A stretch of DNA of 64,000 nucleotides from Bimastos eiseni (Eukaryota > Annelida > Clitellata > Crassiclitellata > Lumbricidae). Both the position numbers and the translations under genes were made by a program. This document shows positions 1 to 12,245 of this stretch, one piece after another. Under the pieces are notes generated by a model, which was not told the origin of the DNA, did not search any database, and saw only the letters and a list, made by a program, of their open reading frames with translations. Every line of letters begins with the position of its first letter. Position 1 is the first letter of the stretch. The DNA is taken from contig OY365806.1 of the NCBI GenBank assembly GCA_959347315.1, positions 30,518,156-30,582,155 of the forward strand, read 5' to 3'.

Positions 1-24
1 TATTATTATTATTATTATTATTAT
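1..24. repeat. (TTA)n microsatellite at window edge
   Basis: The window opens with an uninterrupted run of the trinucleotide TAT/TTA. It is cut by the window edge, so its true length is unknown. Confidence 0.9.
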
Positions 25-860
25 AGGGCTAACCACTCTGTGGTGAATAGAAACACCAGTGAAGTTGATTCTTCGTAGGACAAATCCTGCGACCATTTGT
101 GCAGCTTTTTCTTCCTGTATAAAACCAATTGACTTGTGTCGTTGCTTCTTCTGAATGTGTACATATTGACTGGGAGAGTTTCAGTATGGAATATCTTCTG
201 TGTAGGAAACATTCAGCAACGAAATGTCCAGTTAGAATTTCGAGGGAATTCAGACAGAGCTTCGCAAGTTGTAACGTGAGGGTCGACAGGTTAGGCGTAG
301 TGAAGGTCGGTTATGGTCAAGTTAGGCGTTGTAATGGTTGTCCATGGTGAGGGTCATGGTTAGTGTTGTCGTTAGAAAACATTGCAAACAACTTCCACCT
401 CATTAACAATTTCTGCATTCACATGCGATTGACCGATTGCTTAGCGTGCGTTATTTGAGCTCAATGTGTACATTGGCTCACGTCTGGCGTTAATGTATCC
501 ACAACCAAATAATTTATGTAGCACGCTATAATTCGTATTACGCAAGATGAAAGCAATTAACCCCTCCATTCAATCTGTCATAGAAAGACTCAAGTCCACT
601 TATTTGGTTCCAGTAAAATTTCACTCCAACTCAATTCATGCCAGGAAAGATCAACTCCACAATGGGTCATTTGGTCCCATTTCAATTGAAAACACTCTCG
701 GAAGTGTTTTTTTCCAGATAGAGCGTTTTCTCCTAGTATCGATGAACTTCCGCAATTTGTGTAAGATTTGTCACCCCTGGGGAGGATGGCTGGTACTCAC
801 CGATTACGCCGAACGCCTGCTAGATTATATTGTTGCCCCCATCGAATGGTAATTTGAGGG
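25..860. other. Intergenic, no recognised gene
   Basis: Short open frames occur here but none shows a domain, codon bias or splice-site context that I recognise. A weak near-repeat of GGTTAGGCGT-like words occurs around 285-360. I see nothing functional. Confidence 0.5.
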
Positions 861-1285
861 AGAGAGCATCATAACATTTGGAAGGGGATGGGAAGGAAGA
901 GACCAGGCAATATTAATGGAAGAATGCATAAGGGAAGGGGATGCGGAGATGGGAGTGGAGTAGAAGGGGAGGAGTAGGATGGACAGACAGAGGAGATAGG
1001 GATGGAGATAGGAACGGGAATGGGAGGAGAAGTGAGATCGGAGGGTCAGGAGAGGGGATTGGGAAGACAGAGGGCAGAATTAAATGCCATCACTCCCGAT
1101 GCCAGGTAAGGAGGGAGATTGGGATGGGGAGGAAAAAAGAAGGGGGAGACAAGAGATATGCAGGAGAAGAGTGGGAAGGAGAAGGAGAGATAGTAGGAAT
1201 GGCAGGGTTAGGAATGGTGAATTTGAGAATGGAGGGGAAAGGGGCGATGCAGCGTAGGGGCAGTGGGAGTGTATTTGTAGATGAA
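860..1285. repeat. Purine-rich (GGAGA/GGGA) low-complexity tract
   Basis: About 400 bases consist almost only of G and A on the plus strand, with degenerate GGGAGA/GGGATGG words. The open frames over it (Arg/Gly/Glu-rich on plus, Pro/Ser/Leu-rich on minus) are products of the composition and are not called as genes. A further GAGA/CAGA-rich stretch continues to about 1450. Confidence 0.8.
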
Positions 1286-1867
1286 GGGGACTCAATTCTA
1301 CCGTCCTGGGACGGACAAACATCTAGTTATTACGAATGCCAGACACATATACACAGACAGGCAAACAGGAATGGGAGGAAATACAAAGAAGCGACGGCAG
1401 ACGGAGAGAGAGAGAGAGATTCAGAGAGAGTCAGAGAGACATAGACAGAGACATAAACCATTACGATAGGTTGTGTGTACGAAAGATCGTGAGAGACAAC
1501 GTTACGGTTGATGAGGCAGCTGGAAAATAATGGACTGCAGAACAAGCAGATGCCTCCTCCTCTGTGGCGCTAAATGAATTGGTACAATATTAGAAATTGT
1601 TTTTATCGTCATCCATCGATATTTTACGCTCATGAGTCTCTATATACACATTAACTGACTCAGGCAAGGCTTCAACCCGTACTCTACTTGTTTCAAAGCG
1701 AGCACTCTTACCAATCGGTTATCATATTCCAACTTCTGTAGCGCCAGTGTGTTGTGCACAACGTTTCAACCGATGGCACACAACAATCAGACTGCAATCA
1801 TGATAATAGTCAATCTATGTAAACAGAAGGCATAGGGCAACCCATCCAAATACGGTGCCAACTGTGT

Positions 1868-2090
1868 CATGGTGATTGGTGATTGAGCGGTCAGACCGTA
1901 ACGCGAAGAGTGTGGGTTCGATCCTCTTTAGAGTAGTCACTGTGTAAGGACCTTGAACAAAGTCCTTAGCGCACAATTGCTCTGCATTACAACTGTAATT
2001 ACGCCGTCGAGGCGTGTGTGCATTAATGAACTAAATTGTAAAAAAGGCGATATCAAATTACAGTTGTCTTATATTGTACGTATAAGGTCA
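1868..2090 (+). mobile_element. tRNA-derived SINE, copy A
   Basis: This copy has a tRNA-like head with a degenerate A box near 1880-1892 and a B box (GGTTCGATCC) near 1916. A core with the phrase CACTGTGTAAGGACCTTGA follows, then a conserved GCCGTCGAGGCGTGTGTGC block and an AT-rich tail. The same order of blocks occurs, inverted, at 3746-3975 and 51640-51811. RNA polymerase III promoter function is inferred from the boxes. It is more diverged than copy B. Confidence 0.75.
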
Positions 2091-3745
2091 TTGTTACGCT
2101 GAGCCTGAAACACAATTGAACTTAAGAAGTACGAACGGATGCAGGAGAGGAGCTCTAAAGATTAGGTCCATCAAATGACTAAATGGAATGAGCATAATAA
2201 CTGGGTGAATAAATGCAATGATTAGCGAGTGAATGAATTTATTTGTAAATCCATGAACGAAAGAAGAAGTGAATGAAATGAATGGATAATGAATGGTTCA
2301 TTCATCGAAAACTGTTCTAGTTGTGTGCTTTTGAAGAGAGCAATGAAGTAACCGCATTGAATAATGATATTTGTGGTAGGAAATAAGAAGTGATTTTGTG
2401 CCAGCACTGTGGTTGGTAGGCCTACATGTAAGTGCTTTGTGTCATGAATTGGAATAGATCATTCGCTCAGATAAAATCCAATGCAAATATTTTGGGCATG
2501 TGAAGGAGCTTCTGCTCACATTTTGATGATGATGATGATGTTGTTGTTGTTGTTGCTGATGACGATGACGAAGATCACGATGATGAGGATGATGATGATA
2601 ATCATGATGTCTATTGTCTTGACGTTTGTAGAACTACGAGGATAACACTCGGTCTAACTCATCCTTCTGTTGTCTCTGTCAAGACAACCATCGTCGTAGT
2701 TGGCTTCAATCAAAAGAATGACACCCCGAGACAGAGAAAGAGACACACATACAGACAGCGACAAAGACACAGACAGACCGATGGATCTGATTCTGTTTGT
2801 CTGCGTTTGGCTCATATTGGCCTCAAAAACAGGTATTCATATAGTTATCATTAATTCATCCATCTATCCACTCATTTAATTCACTTCTTCGTTCGTTCAC
2901 GGATTCATAAATAAATTCATTCACTCGTTAATCATTGCATTTATTCATCCAGTTTTTATGTTCATTCCACGAAGTCCATTCATTTTCATCCATTTATTCA
3001 TTTATTCATTCATTCATTCTACCATCATGTGTTCCAGGCCTCCTCTACAGCGCCGTTTCTGGCTATTTAACTCCGCCGTGTCTAGCGTGAATTTGGCTGT
3101 CCCACATTTTGTTACCTAGTAGATAAAATTGGCTACAAGTCTCGGATGAAACACATAGAGCAGCCATTTCACTATAGCTTTAGTATCACCTGATATTGCT
3201 GATAATTTTATTGTATTTAGGGAAGGCTGCTGCAATAGGCAGTTGTATATCGTCACTGATATTTTCAATTTGTCATTGATCTTCGGTTCTTCTAAGTCTG
3301 TCTGTCTGGGACATATACGAGTCCGAATCAACCAGTTTTACATTGATTTTGTGATTGACGATGACTTCTATTATCGCGGTTGGTTCGCCGTTCTTGTTTG
3401 TGCTGCAGAAGAAAGAGTTTTGAAGAATTCGTTTGAGAGAGATGATAATAACAACAATCACATTTGAAATACCAAATGTGATGATGTACAGAAATGAGCG
3501 AATTAATTATTACCAAAATCAATGTATGCCGAAATATTTTCGTCAAAAGGGGCCAACTCAAGATGACGCAAATTTTGAAAACATAGAATGTATCAGTCAA
3601 CAAAAATTTAATACACTCTTATTGCACTGTTCAACTGTAATTTTAGTTTTCATTTGTGTATAAAAGCAATACGACGTTCCAGTGAAACTGAATATATTGA
3701 ATATTTGAATAATGCATTCTGAAATTGCGCCCCTTCTATAAGTAC
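2091..3745. other. Intergenic with simple repeats
   Basis: It holds GAATGA-type tetranucleotide repeats (about 2180-2310), a GAT/GTT trinucleotide stretch (2524-2610), an ACAGACAGA stretch (2730-2780) and ATTCATTCATTC-type repeats (2850-3020). No coding region is supported; the short frames have no recognisable domain. Confidence 0.5.
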
Positions 3746-3975
3746 AATACAATACAATACAACTGTTATTTGATATTGCCCTTCTTACACTTAAGTTCAG
3801 AAATGCACACACGCCTCGACGGCGCAATTGCAGTTGTAATGCAGAGCAATTGTGTGCGAAGGACTTGCTCAAGGTCCCTACACAGTGACTGACGCCTCGG
3901 ACGAGGGTCGAACCCGCTCACTCAGCGCACACTGAGTGTTACGGGCCGACCGCTCTAACCAATCGGCCACCATGT
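3746..3975 (-). mobile_element. tRNA-derived SINE, copy B (best preserved)
   Basis: Read on the minus strand this gives a tRNA-like head with an A box TGGTTAGAGCGG and a B box GGGTTCGACCCTC. The shared core (CACTGTGTAGGGACCTTGA) and the GCCGTCGAGGCGTGTGTGC block follow. The tail ends in a TTGTA pentamer repeat, seen on plus as ACAATACAATACAAT near 3746-3760. The internal promoter boxes and pentamer tail are typical of tRNA SINEs. The 3' half should borrow the tail of a partner LINE, which I cannot name. Confidence 0.85.
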
Positions 3976-4903
3976 TATGCCAAGTACGCGCCCTGTGCCA
4001 CCTCCCCGCTGTCACTGTCCTTTGTATACTTGGTACGGTTTTGCTCCCATGCTGCTGGAAAACCTGCATCGGCCGGTTCTCTCCCGCCTCCTTCTCTGTT
4101 CCCTGCTGGATACCTATAATAGGTCTCTACCTCGACGCAAACCTAATTCTTCTCGGTTCAATACACTCATATGAAAAAGAACTGTTGCACCCATTAGACA
4201 TGAATTATTTGACCAAAGTTCACCTTATAATGCACCCCTGCATCTTGGAAATTATGTCTGCTTTTCACAGATACCGGTGTAGTCAGAAGGTCTCGTTCAT
4301 CATCGACGTTGATACACATCAAACTAGACACTAATGTAGAGGCTCTCAAATAGCGTCACAGTATAATCGTCCTCCTGCTCACATTGGCCTACAGACACAA
4401 TGTGGCTCCAGCCGTGACAGAGAAATCTTTCTACTCGGTTAAGTTATTGTCCTCGATAGGCTAAGTAGCAGACAATACAGCAGACCTTACGAGGGCCACA
4501 TTATTTATCCAAGCGTAAAATTTCAATCATTGGACTGCAGGGTGCGAGTTATACGACACTGAAAGCGCCAGCGTTATTATCATCGCTCTCAATTATCACA
4601 TAATCATTGACGCCATGGATCCTGGAATTTCCATCTCCATCTCCATCACCGTCTTCTTCGCGCAGCCTCTGGTTGCTATGACTACACTTGATATTCACCC
4701 ACCGGTCACTCTCCAGGCGGAAGCGCTGGTCAGCTGGACTGACCACTCAGTTTAAGTACCCACTTAGCGCAGGCTGGTCTTCCGACGTCCTGACTTTCCT
4801 GTATAATTCAAGCACGGTCGTCAGTTTGGGGTGCTAACAGCCTGCTCATTGCTCACATACAATGAATACTAATGACGTTGTAGCATCTAAGAAACAGTTA
4901 TAA
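3976..4903. other. Intergenic, nothing recognised
   Basis: The longest open frames (up to 132 codons) begin inside the adjacent SINE or show no domain. No splice-consistent exon was found. Confidence 0.4.
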
Positions 4904-6098
4904 GGGCCGTTCACATATTATATAACGCATAAAATCCAAATTTTTGGCCTACCCCTACCCCTACTAACGTTATATAACAGCAGCTGTGACCCCCCCCCCA
5001 CTCCTATATTATATAACAGATATGCTACCTACCCCCTTCCCCACCCCAGTCTATAAGCACATTAAAAGACATACAATCGACATAATTGTATTGCACAATT
5101 TGACACTTTTATAACAACACGATGTTAGTTAGCACTTTATTAGTAGTGATTCAACTGATAACTGCCTTTATCCGATTCAAGAACTGCAGTAAAAATCATC
5201 ATACGTCCAATTAGCTATGTAACAAAAGCTACAGTAAAATTGTGTACTCTCTCGTGTCAATGATGATTAGATGTATGGAGCTCCTCTGCATCTTAATAAT
5301 CGCACTTTTAATGGCGCTAAATTCACTTGTATTAATTACGGTAACTAATTGGGTAGTCGACGATTGTCACCATGTATCTATATGTAGGCCTACCAATACA
5401 GCATGATAATACATGGTAGTGACGTACATACTATTTAAAAACACCATTTTAGTTTCCCTCCTGGTTTGCACTAGAAATGAGCATTATAGTATCACACAGA
5501 ATGGATTGGTTTAATATTGAACTATCAGGTATTTATCGATAACTTCGCGGTACAACTCTACCTATTTAATAGCGTATGATGTATACAGAGTGCGTACTAC
5601 AACTGTAATTGGGTATTTAAGCAAACACAAACTATTTACACATACTATAGAAAATGAAATCAAACATCTTAATCATACCTACAGAAATAATTATTTCAAG
5701 TGAATTAACTTAAATTTAAACTAGAATCAAAACAAAGCACACAGAATTGAATTTTAGAGCGTTTAAAGCTATGCACATGAAATTGTTAAAATTGTAAACA
5801 GCAAATTGTTATAAGTGAATTTATAAAATAATAACTAAGAACGTCAAATCAGTTCGCCAGGTGGCAGCTAATGGTGCTAGTTTTGGTTCACAACGTATTG
5901 TGAACTTCGATTAAACAATGAAGGTCCGTGGTACATGGAATTTCCAATTGGCAAGCAAACAGGCAAAATAGCATAAGCTGAAAAAGTTTGTTATATAACA
6001 AAACCTTCAACCTACCCCCACCCTACACAATATAGCGCTAACAAAATCGGAACCCACCCACCTACCCCTTGAGCGTTATATAATATGTGAACGGCCCC
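4904..6098. mobile_element. 1.2-kb terminal-inverted-repeat element, copy 1
   Basis: The left end GGGCCGTTCACATATTATA is mirrored at the right end (TATAATATGTGAACGGCCCC). The element is flanked by TAA on both sides (4901-4903 and 6099-6101), which looks like a 3-bp target-site duplication. C-rich subterminal tracts (CCTACCCCTACCCC, CCCCCCCCCACTCC) and several TTATATAAC words are internal. It is inverted relative to the copies at 43048 and 59608. No transposase frame exists inside, so it is non-autonomous. Superfamily is uncertain: a 3-bp duplication suits PIF/Harbinger, but the end sequence also recalls ISL2EU-type elements. Confidence 0.85.
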
Positions 6099-8141
6099 TA
6101 AGTTATGTGTTGACAAATAATTCTAAGCTGCGGTCCGATTTCAATGGAAAGTCTAACTGCAGATGAAATACTTAGTAAAACTATGGTAGTTTAAAAACTG
6201 TTTAATGTGCACCATAGAGAATTTAAATCTAAGGTCAGCTGAGAGCGAAAGTGCAACATCGGGTTGCGCCTGTAGGCCGGGCATCGTGCTGCGGTGGCTC
6301 CGCGGATGGCACCATAAACCTACCCTAACCTACTCTCACGGCACCTGACGGTCCGGTCCTTACCTGACCCTGAATGACTCCATCGACGCTGGAAACATAC
6401 ACAACCTAATACGGCACTGTTGTCCAGTTTAGTATTTAAATACGAACTATAAAGTAGAAGCTCAATTTTGAACATGCACTTGCCAGCGGAGCAGACATGT
6501 CACACACAGTGACCCAGGCAGAAGACAGACAAATAGGCAGACATCCAGTAAAACTGAAAGTGAGAGACAAACAGTCCAAACAGACAACCAGGCAGATGGA
6601 CATACGCACATTGAAGGAACACCAAACAAACAAAGACGGCGCAGTTGACAAGGAACAAGCATTGGCGAAACTTTTAGCCGGGATTTAACGACGGTGTCCA
6701 CGTGTTTCTCTCACGCCACCTACCGGACGGAAGTATAGTCAATTCGCTGAATCCGTCCGAGGCGTAAGCTGCTTCTCCCGACCGAGAAACTAAGGCAAAT
6801 TAGTGGCGCCTCTGGCGGTCATCGGAGCCGCTATCCAAGGATCGGGTTTCAACCTTTTACTGGCTTCGCCGTATTGACCAAGTCTCGAGAGGCTCTGTTG
6901 GGGCAGACTGTCGTTGAGGGACTTTGGGACGAACCCCCGTCTAACAGCAAATCCCCAAAAGGCGTAATTTCAGTCTCTGACATTATACGTGGGTCTGTCT
7001 ATGTATATCCGTGTATGTCTCTTTAACTTTGTCTCTGTTTCTGCCTGGGTCTAAATCTGGATTTGTCTTTGCTGCTTTCCTCTTTCATTCCTTTTCTTGT
7101 CTGCAAGATATGTGCCTCTCGCTGTCTGTCTCTCTGTCTGTCTCTCTGTATGTGTCTCTGTATCTCTGCATCTGCCTCTGTATCTTTTCTGTCTACTTCC
7201 TGTTTGGCTTCCGTCGTCGCTTCCTGTGTTTCGTCACAGGTCGGCTGCACCGGAAACAATTTTGATGCCTAACTTTCCGGATGGATAAACGTAAGAAATG
7301 AAGAACTCTTCAACATAGACTATATAGAACGTGCGGCGACGGATAGAAGCATGGCACAACTTATAACACCAGGAAATCAATGAGTTTAGCAGAAGCTACT
7401 GTTCCACAGAAATGAAAGTCAATTTCAACGGAGGTTCTACAAAACGAAAAGATTGGATTTTTGTCGGCATGCAAACCTCACTTCCCCTTCCCTTCCCCTT
7501 CTGGAATCGCACTTCGTTTTATTGCCTTCTCTCTGAAAAAGTCCCATCGAATATTATTATAATGAAGGTTTATATACTGCTAGTTTACAAAAGTAAATAT
7601 CGTATCGTATATGATGATTTATAAAGTGCTTCTTGCAGTACTAGCTATTCGCTCTCAGCGTGACAGCCCTGAGTAAATAAGAAAGAAGTCTTCAGGCAAC
7701 AAAGGATGAGGATTGGGGACCAAATGTGCTATTGTATATCAGGTCGGCTTATAGTCAGATGACGTGAACGAGTAAGACCTTCATTCCTTTCCGAACCTGT
7801 GGATAAAAAATTCCAGAACAAGGAGTTCACCGGACAGCGCATTCCAAATCGTTGGACCAAATACTCCGAATGCTTTACCACGACGTCTTCACGCCGCAAT
7901 AGCATTTCCGGACCACACTTTATATAATTATATATATATATATTGCAAAATTGTGCAATATAAAAATCGTTCTATTTAGTCAGTAATTGTGAGCTTCCTG
8001 TTTTAAGTGCCTGATAAGATGCTGAGAAAACTTAGTCATAGTATAATAATTATATATACATCGTATCGTCCCCTATGATAGATGTACAGAAAATAGACAT
8101 ATTAGCTATATATGACCATATATTTTCGTGTGTATAGCATA
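6099..8141. other. Intergenic with a CT-rich simple repeat
   Basis: A pyrimidine-rich TCTGTCTCTGTATGTGTC-type stretch lies at about 6985-7200 and a short TA run at 7930-7942. A moderately GC-rich patch at about 6680-6960 is unexplained. No exon or domain was recognised; the Ser/Leu/Cys-rich frames over the CT tract are compositional. Confidence 0.45.
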
Positions 8142-8394
8142 CTAGCTGAAGTACCCGGCTTCACCCTGGTTGAACCACATAATTATATTTTCCTATACCA
8201 GAGCAATAACATACAGATTTTTTAAAAGTTCCTATAGATACTCTTGAGCGTGACACATACAACTGGCCATGAGAGAAGCAAGCACTTTGGAATTTCTTTT
8301 GGCAGGTATTATCACATATTGTAAATGCCTCCTTATAGGTAAGGGATGGGAAAGGTAAAAAAGCATGGTATACATAGATAGTTACATAATACAT
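8142..8394 (-). mobile_element. Helitron 3' fragment with helicase C-terminus
   Basis: On the minus strand an open frame of 77 codons contains the string FSHGQLYVSRSRV, which matches the closing helicase motif of Pif1-like Helitron RepHel proteins (FSHGQLYVA.SRV). Immediately after its stop, the DNA ends in a hairpin-like CAGGGTGAAGCCGGG followed by GTACTTCAGCTAG, the usual Helitron 3' end (short hairpin, then CTRR). Only the last part of the helicase remains, so this is a truncated, dead copy. Upstream sequence decays within about 250 bases. Confidence 0.8.
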
Positions 8395-8814
8395 ACATAC
8401 TTATATACTTCATATGCATAGATCGATATAAAGCACACTTATGTGTATAATTGTATATTATCATATATATGTGCTTTATACATATCTATGTATATTAAAA
8501 ATGTATATGAAACCTATGTATGTGTGTTTGATCTCTACTTGTATACGAGCATATATTCACATGTATACTATTTATGTATATATGTAATATTGTATGCATG
8601 TGTGTATATAAGAGTGATAATACTTATATTTGAGTGTATATATATATATATATCAACCTAATATATTTGTATATTTCTATATAGGCATGTATTCGTGCAT
8701 ATACATGTATAATTATGTATGTACACTTGTACAAGAGTACACGTGTATATGTATATTTTTGCGCGCGTGTGTGTGTGTGTATGCGGTTAGCTATTTAGAT
8801 GGTATTGGCGTCGG
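8395..8814. repeat. TA/TG-rich simple sequence
   Basis: An irregular TATATG/TGTATA-rich stretch ends in a GCGCGC(GT)n run near 8761-8780. Open frames rich in Tyr, Ile, Cys and Val are compositional. Confidence 0.7.
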
Positions 8815-9085
8815 ATAACGTCGTTTCTTTCTTCCGTTTCTGACTGATTCGCTGCCCGATCCATTACGGGGTCGGGTTCTCCGGTCATCCGCTCTTTCTC
8901 TCACGCAAATTGGATCTAGGGTCGGTCCTCTCGCCGGAAATGACGTTATATCGTCCGTCGGAGCAGTTCCGGTCGGGTTCGAGTGCGTTTACACACGCCA
9001 GGAGCGAGCGACAATATGGCAGCGACGAACGTCCGCCGAACGACCCCTATTATCGCTTATCGGTATTTATAGACCGTTGAGCAGA
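8815..9085. other. CpG-rich patch of unknown function
   Basis: About 270 bases are clearly richer in CG dinucleotides than the flanks (for example CGTCGTTTC, CCGTCGGAGC, GGAGCGAGCGAC, GTCCGCCGAACG). An ATG at about 9016 opens only a 17-codon frame. It could be a promoter, an old repeat or a noncoding first exon; no feature decides between these. Confidence 0.35.
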
Positions 9086-10375
9086 TCGCACTAGGTGCGG
9101 TAAGAATAGATTAAATTGCCAGTTTACACCTTGGCTATAATATTCTGCATATGATATTGTCCATTTATTTATATGTGTATGTATGTTGTTTTCATTAAAC
9201 CATTTATATTGCTCCTGTAAACACTTGAACGACGAGCTGCATTGGTTCCCAGTCGCTCATAGTAGACTCTCGACGTTAAAGGGTTAAGTAAAATCTCAGA
9301 AGAAGCGCTATTTACTCTAGTGTGTATAGATCAGGTAAGCAGAAGCAGCTTACGTTGAGCAGTAAAGGATGCGCTGGCAAGGAGTGCGTCTGTCTGTCTG
9401 CGCAGTTTTGGAAGATGCTTCGAAGAGAGGAGGAGGAGGTCTAATGCGAAAGCACTGTTTACACGGCGGTAATTTATGGATTAGCCGAACGCTTCTGACG
9501 AACATTTTTATAGTGATTTGACGACGGATTGTCATCAGACTGTCACGTCACACTGTCTCCAGTGACGCACTGGAATTGGAACCGGGCGACTAACATTCAC
9601 ATAAGTGCGTTGGTGAACTTTCCAGAAAGATGCTACATAAATACCAGCATATAGAAATTGTCTGGTGTCCACGCACGCCACACGTCGCAGCAGTGACAAC
9701 CTTCTTCCTAGGATCGACTATCCCTGCGAACCTTTTGACTCATACGGAAATGTCTACCGTTCCCACACTTCATTTGCCACAGAACGTACTTTCCCCTCTT
9801 TTATTAGATACACCACTTTCTAAGCCCCGAACCGGGGGCTAATCCTACCCTACATGGCGAAATCAGTTGCTAAGGCAACGGCGTGCCTGGCATTGAAAGC
9901 AGCCAATCGCATCGACGACCCTCTGACCTTCTGGATTTGACTGGATTTGCGGACATGAGCTCCGTCGATTGATACTATGGACATTGTGTCCTGGCCGTAT
10001 ACCTTGATTGTAGCGAAGTGCGCTGGAATGAATTGTTGCATGGACTGCTACAGACTGGACTGGATGACACCATAGACTGTACTGTACCTCTATAGAGGAG
10101 ACTGTAATTGTCAAAAATGGCAGAGGGTGGAACTCTTACAGAGTACCAGAGGCAGGGGCAGCAATCCCGAGGGTCGAGGGGGACATTTTCCCCAACATTT
10201 CACGTGTGTTCCCTTCAAATTTCCTACCCCTCTCATTGGGTGTAACCCCACCTGTCAAACGAGATCGCCGCATCTGACCAGAGGCTACGAACGCAGGTCA
10301 ATATCCAATGCTGCTAATGTGTTGCACACGAAACGTTTTTTTGTAGTAGTCGTGGTGGAAGTGGAAGTAGTGAAT
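9086..10375. other. Intergenic, nothing recognised
   Basis: Both strands were read for domains and splice-framed exons and none was found. Short frames of 60-83 codons show no motif. Confidence 0.4.
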
Positions 10376-10382
10376 GTGGAAC

Positions 10383-10426
<44 letters not shown>

Positions 10427-10427
10427 A

Positions 10428-10460
<33 letters not shown>

Positions 10461-10462
10461 AA
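10376..10462. repeat. (TAG)n trinucleotide array
   Basis: About 85 bases of AGT/TAG repeats with rare interruptions. They produce a poly-Val frame on plus and a poly-Thr frame on minus, both compositional. Confidence 0.9.
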
Positions 10463-11124
10463 GTGGTTTTTGTCCACACCTCATGCAACAAAAAGGATTT
10501 TTGTTACGTCACATTTGAACACTTCATCATCTGCAGGCATTTAGCTCTGTTGAGTTAACTTAGAAACTGGCACTGGACTAGATCATGATTAGATTCTACT
10601 CTGATGAAATTGAATTGCCGAACTTGGTGAAACCGAACTGCGCAGGGCAGTTCAACTAACTGTCAGCGACCTAACAGCACCCGATGCGAGTTTACTGTTC
10701 GTGGGACTAATATGGCTGACACGAGCCAGATGTGTGTAAGGCTTTGGACCTCGAAAGGTCGTTAGACGACTATTCATGAGCTGTCTCGTTGATATACAGT
10801 GCAGCTCTCGGTCACCAGGTGAACCCCAGACCCTTACGGTGGTCCCTAGTTCTAATGTAATAGTACGCAATTTGCGCGTTTTGTTCGCAGTGATCCGATT
10901 GGCCAAATGCCGGCGAGCAAAGGTCATCTTACTTTCATACGTGGCCATTTTAACTAGACGACATTTTGTAGTCAGACTTGCGTCATTCAGTCTGACGTAC
11001 ATGTCCAATAATGCTTTTGTCAGAATTTGTCCAGCTTCAAATATGAAAACACTTCTTTGTAGAAATTGAAACCTTTAATTAGTTGTCTGTATTTAGACCT
11101 GTACGCATATACGATTTTACGTGC
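10463..11124. other. Intergenic, nothing recognised
   Basis: An open frame of 118 codons on minus (10652-11008) and 97 on plus (10776-11069) overlap, but neither has a recognisable domain, and the region has no splice or codon evidence. Confidence 0.35.
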
Positions 11125-11466
11125 GCACAAATGTACGTGTATGTATGTATGTGTATATGTGTGTGTATATATGTATGTATGTATGCATGCATGCATGTAT
11201 ATATATGTATGTATATATGTATATGTGTATGTATGTATGTATGTATGCATGTATGTTTGTATGTATGTATGTATGTATGTTTGCATATACTATATACCTA
11301 TGTATGTATATATGTTTGTATTTATGTATGTTTGCATGTATGTATGTGTGTATGACTATGTATGCATGTATGTATGTATGTTTGCATGTATGTATGTATG
11401 TATGACTATGTATGCATGTATGTATGTATGTATGTATGTATGTTTGCATGTATGCATGCATGTGAG
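11125..11466. repeat. (TGTA)n tetranucleotide array
   Basis: About 340 bases of TGTA/TATG repeats, interrupted by TGCA, TTTG and GTGT variants. Long Cys/Met/Tyr/Val frames on plus and Thr/Tyr/Ile/His frames on minus are by-products. Confidence 0.95.
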
Positions 11467-12245
11467 CGTGTGTGTTCTAATACCAGATAGATGATGCGTT
11501 GATGGATTTCCCAACATTGTTTGTCCTTAACTTCATACATTGCTTCAATTGATCCAGCGTTTTATATATCGGTATAGACAAGCTTTTACTCAGAGTCTCA
11601 GACCCATATACAACACGGCACAATATATACCAGGATACGACACAATAGGCTCCTACACAATTGTTTCGCCAGTAGATCAATTGTTCCGTGTACCTGTTTT
11701 TGTTCAAGCTCGCATTGTGTATCCTTGGCATTGTATATTCATTGGCGGATGGATATTGCTGAAATGATCGGCGTTCGACATAGCGCTCCATAAACACTTG
11801 TCAATTATTCAGAGACTGCAGCGCTGAGTGGTCTATATATAGAAATGTTCTACTCAAAACAATCGGTCACGCTTCAGTACACTCTATCGTCACACTTCAT
11901 CGGTCGCAGAGGGCAGCCGGATGTGACGAAACTCTTCAATTAACGCTTATGCGCTGCGCTGTCCGTTATTCAATTATATGGTAGTTATAGTGTAAACTCC
12001 ATTGCTGTCTGGTTGCGGAAGATACCAGTAGAAGCCAATGGCAACCATTCTGTTTACATGACCGCCATCATGCACACTAGGCCTTTCTCATTCGTGACTT
12101 CCTCGGCAGACGCTGATTTTCAGGTACCGCTCTGTCATTATACGTCGCATAGGGAGGGAGCTCAATAACTCAATCAGAGGATGTCATCGTACGGGTATCA
12201 CTGAAGTAGCCGGGTATATGGTCTAAAATGACGTCAACAACTACC
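11467..12245. other. Intergenic, nothing recognised
   Basis: I found no domain, repeat family or splice-framed exon here. Confidence 0.4.

Noticed and set aside
941..1444. 167-codon plus frame rich in Gly, Arg and Glu
   Set aside because: The sequence is a purine-rich low-complexity tract with no splice or domain support.
3746..3975. A possible true tRNA gene
   Set aside because: A and B boxes are present but they are followed by a SINE core repeated elsewhere, and a cloverleaf is not maintained.
10127..10558. 143-codon plus frame with a poly-Val run and its poly-Thr mirror
   Set aside because: The length comes from a (TAG)n array; the rest has no domain.
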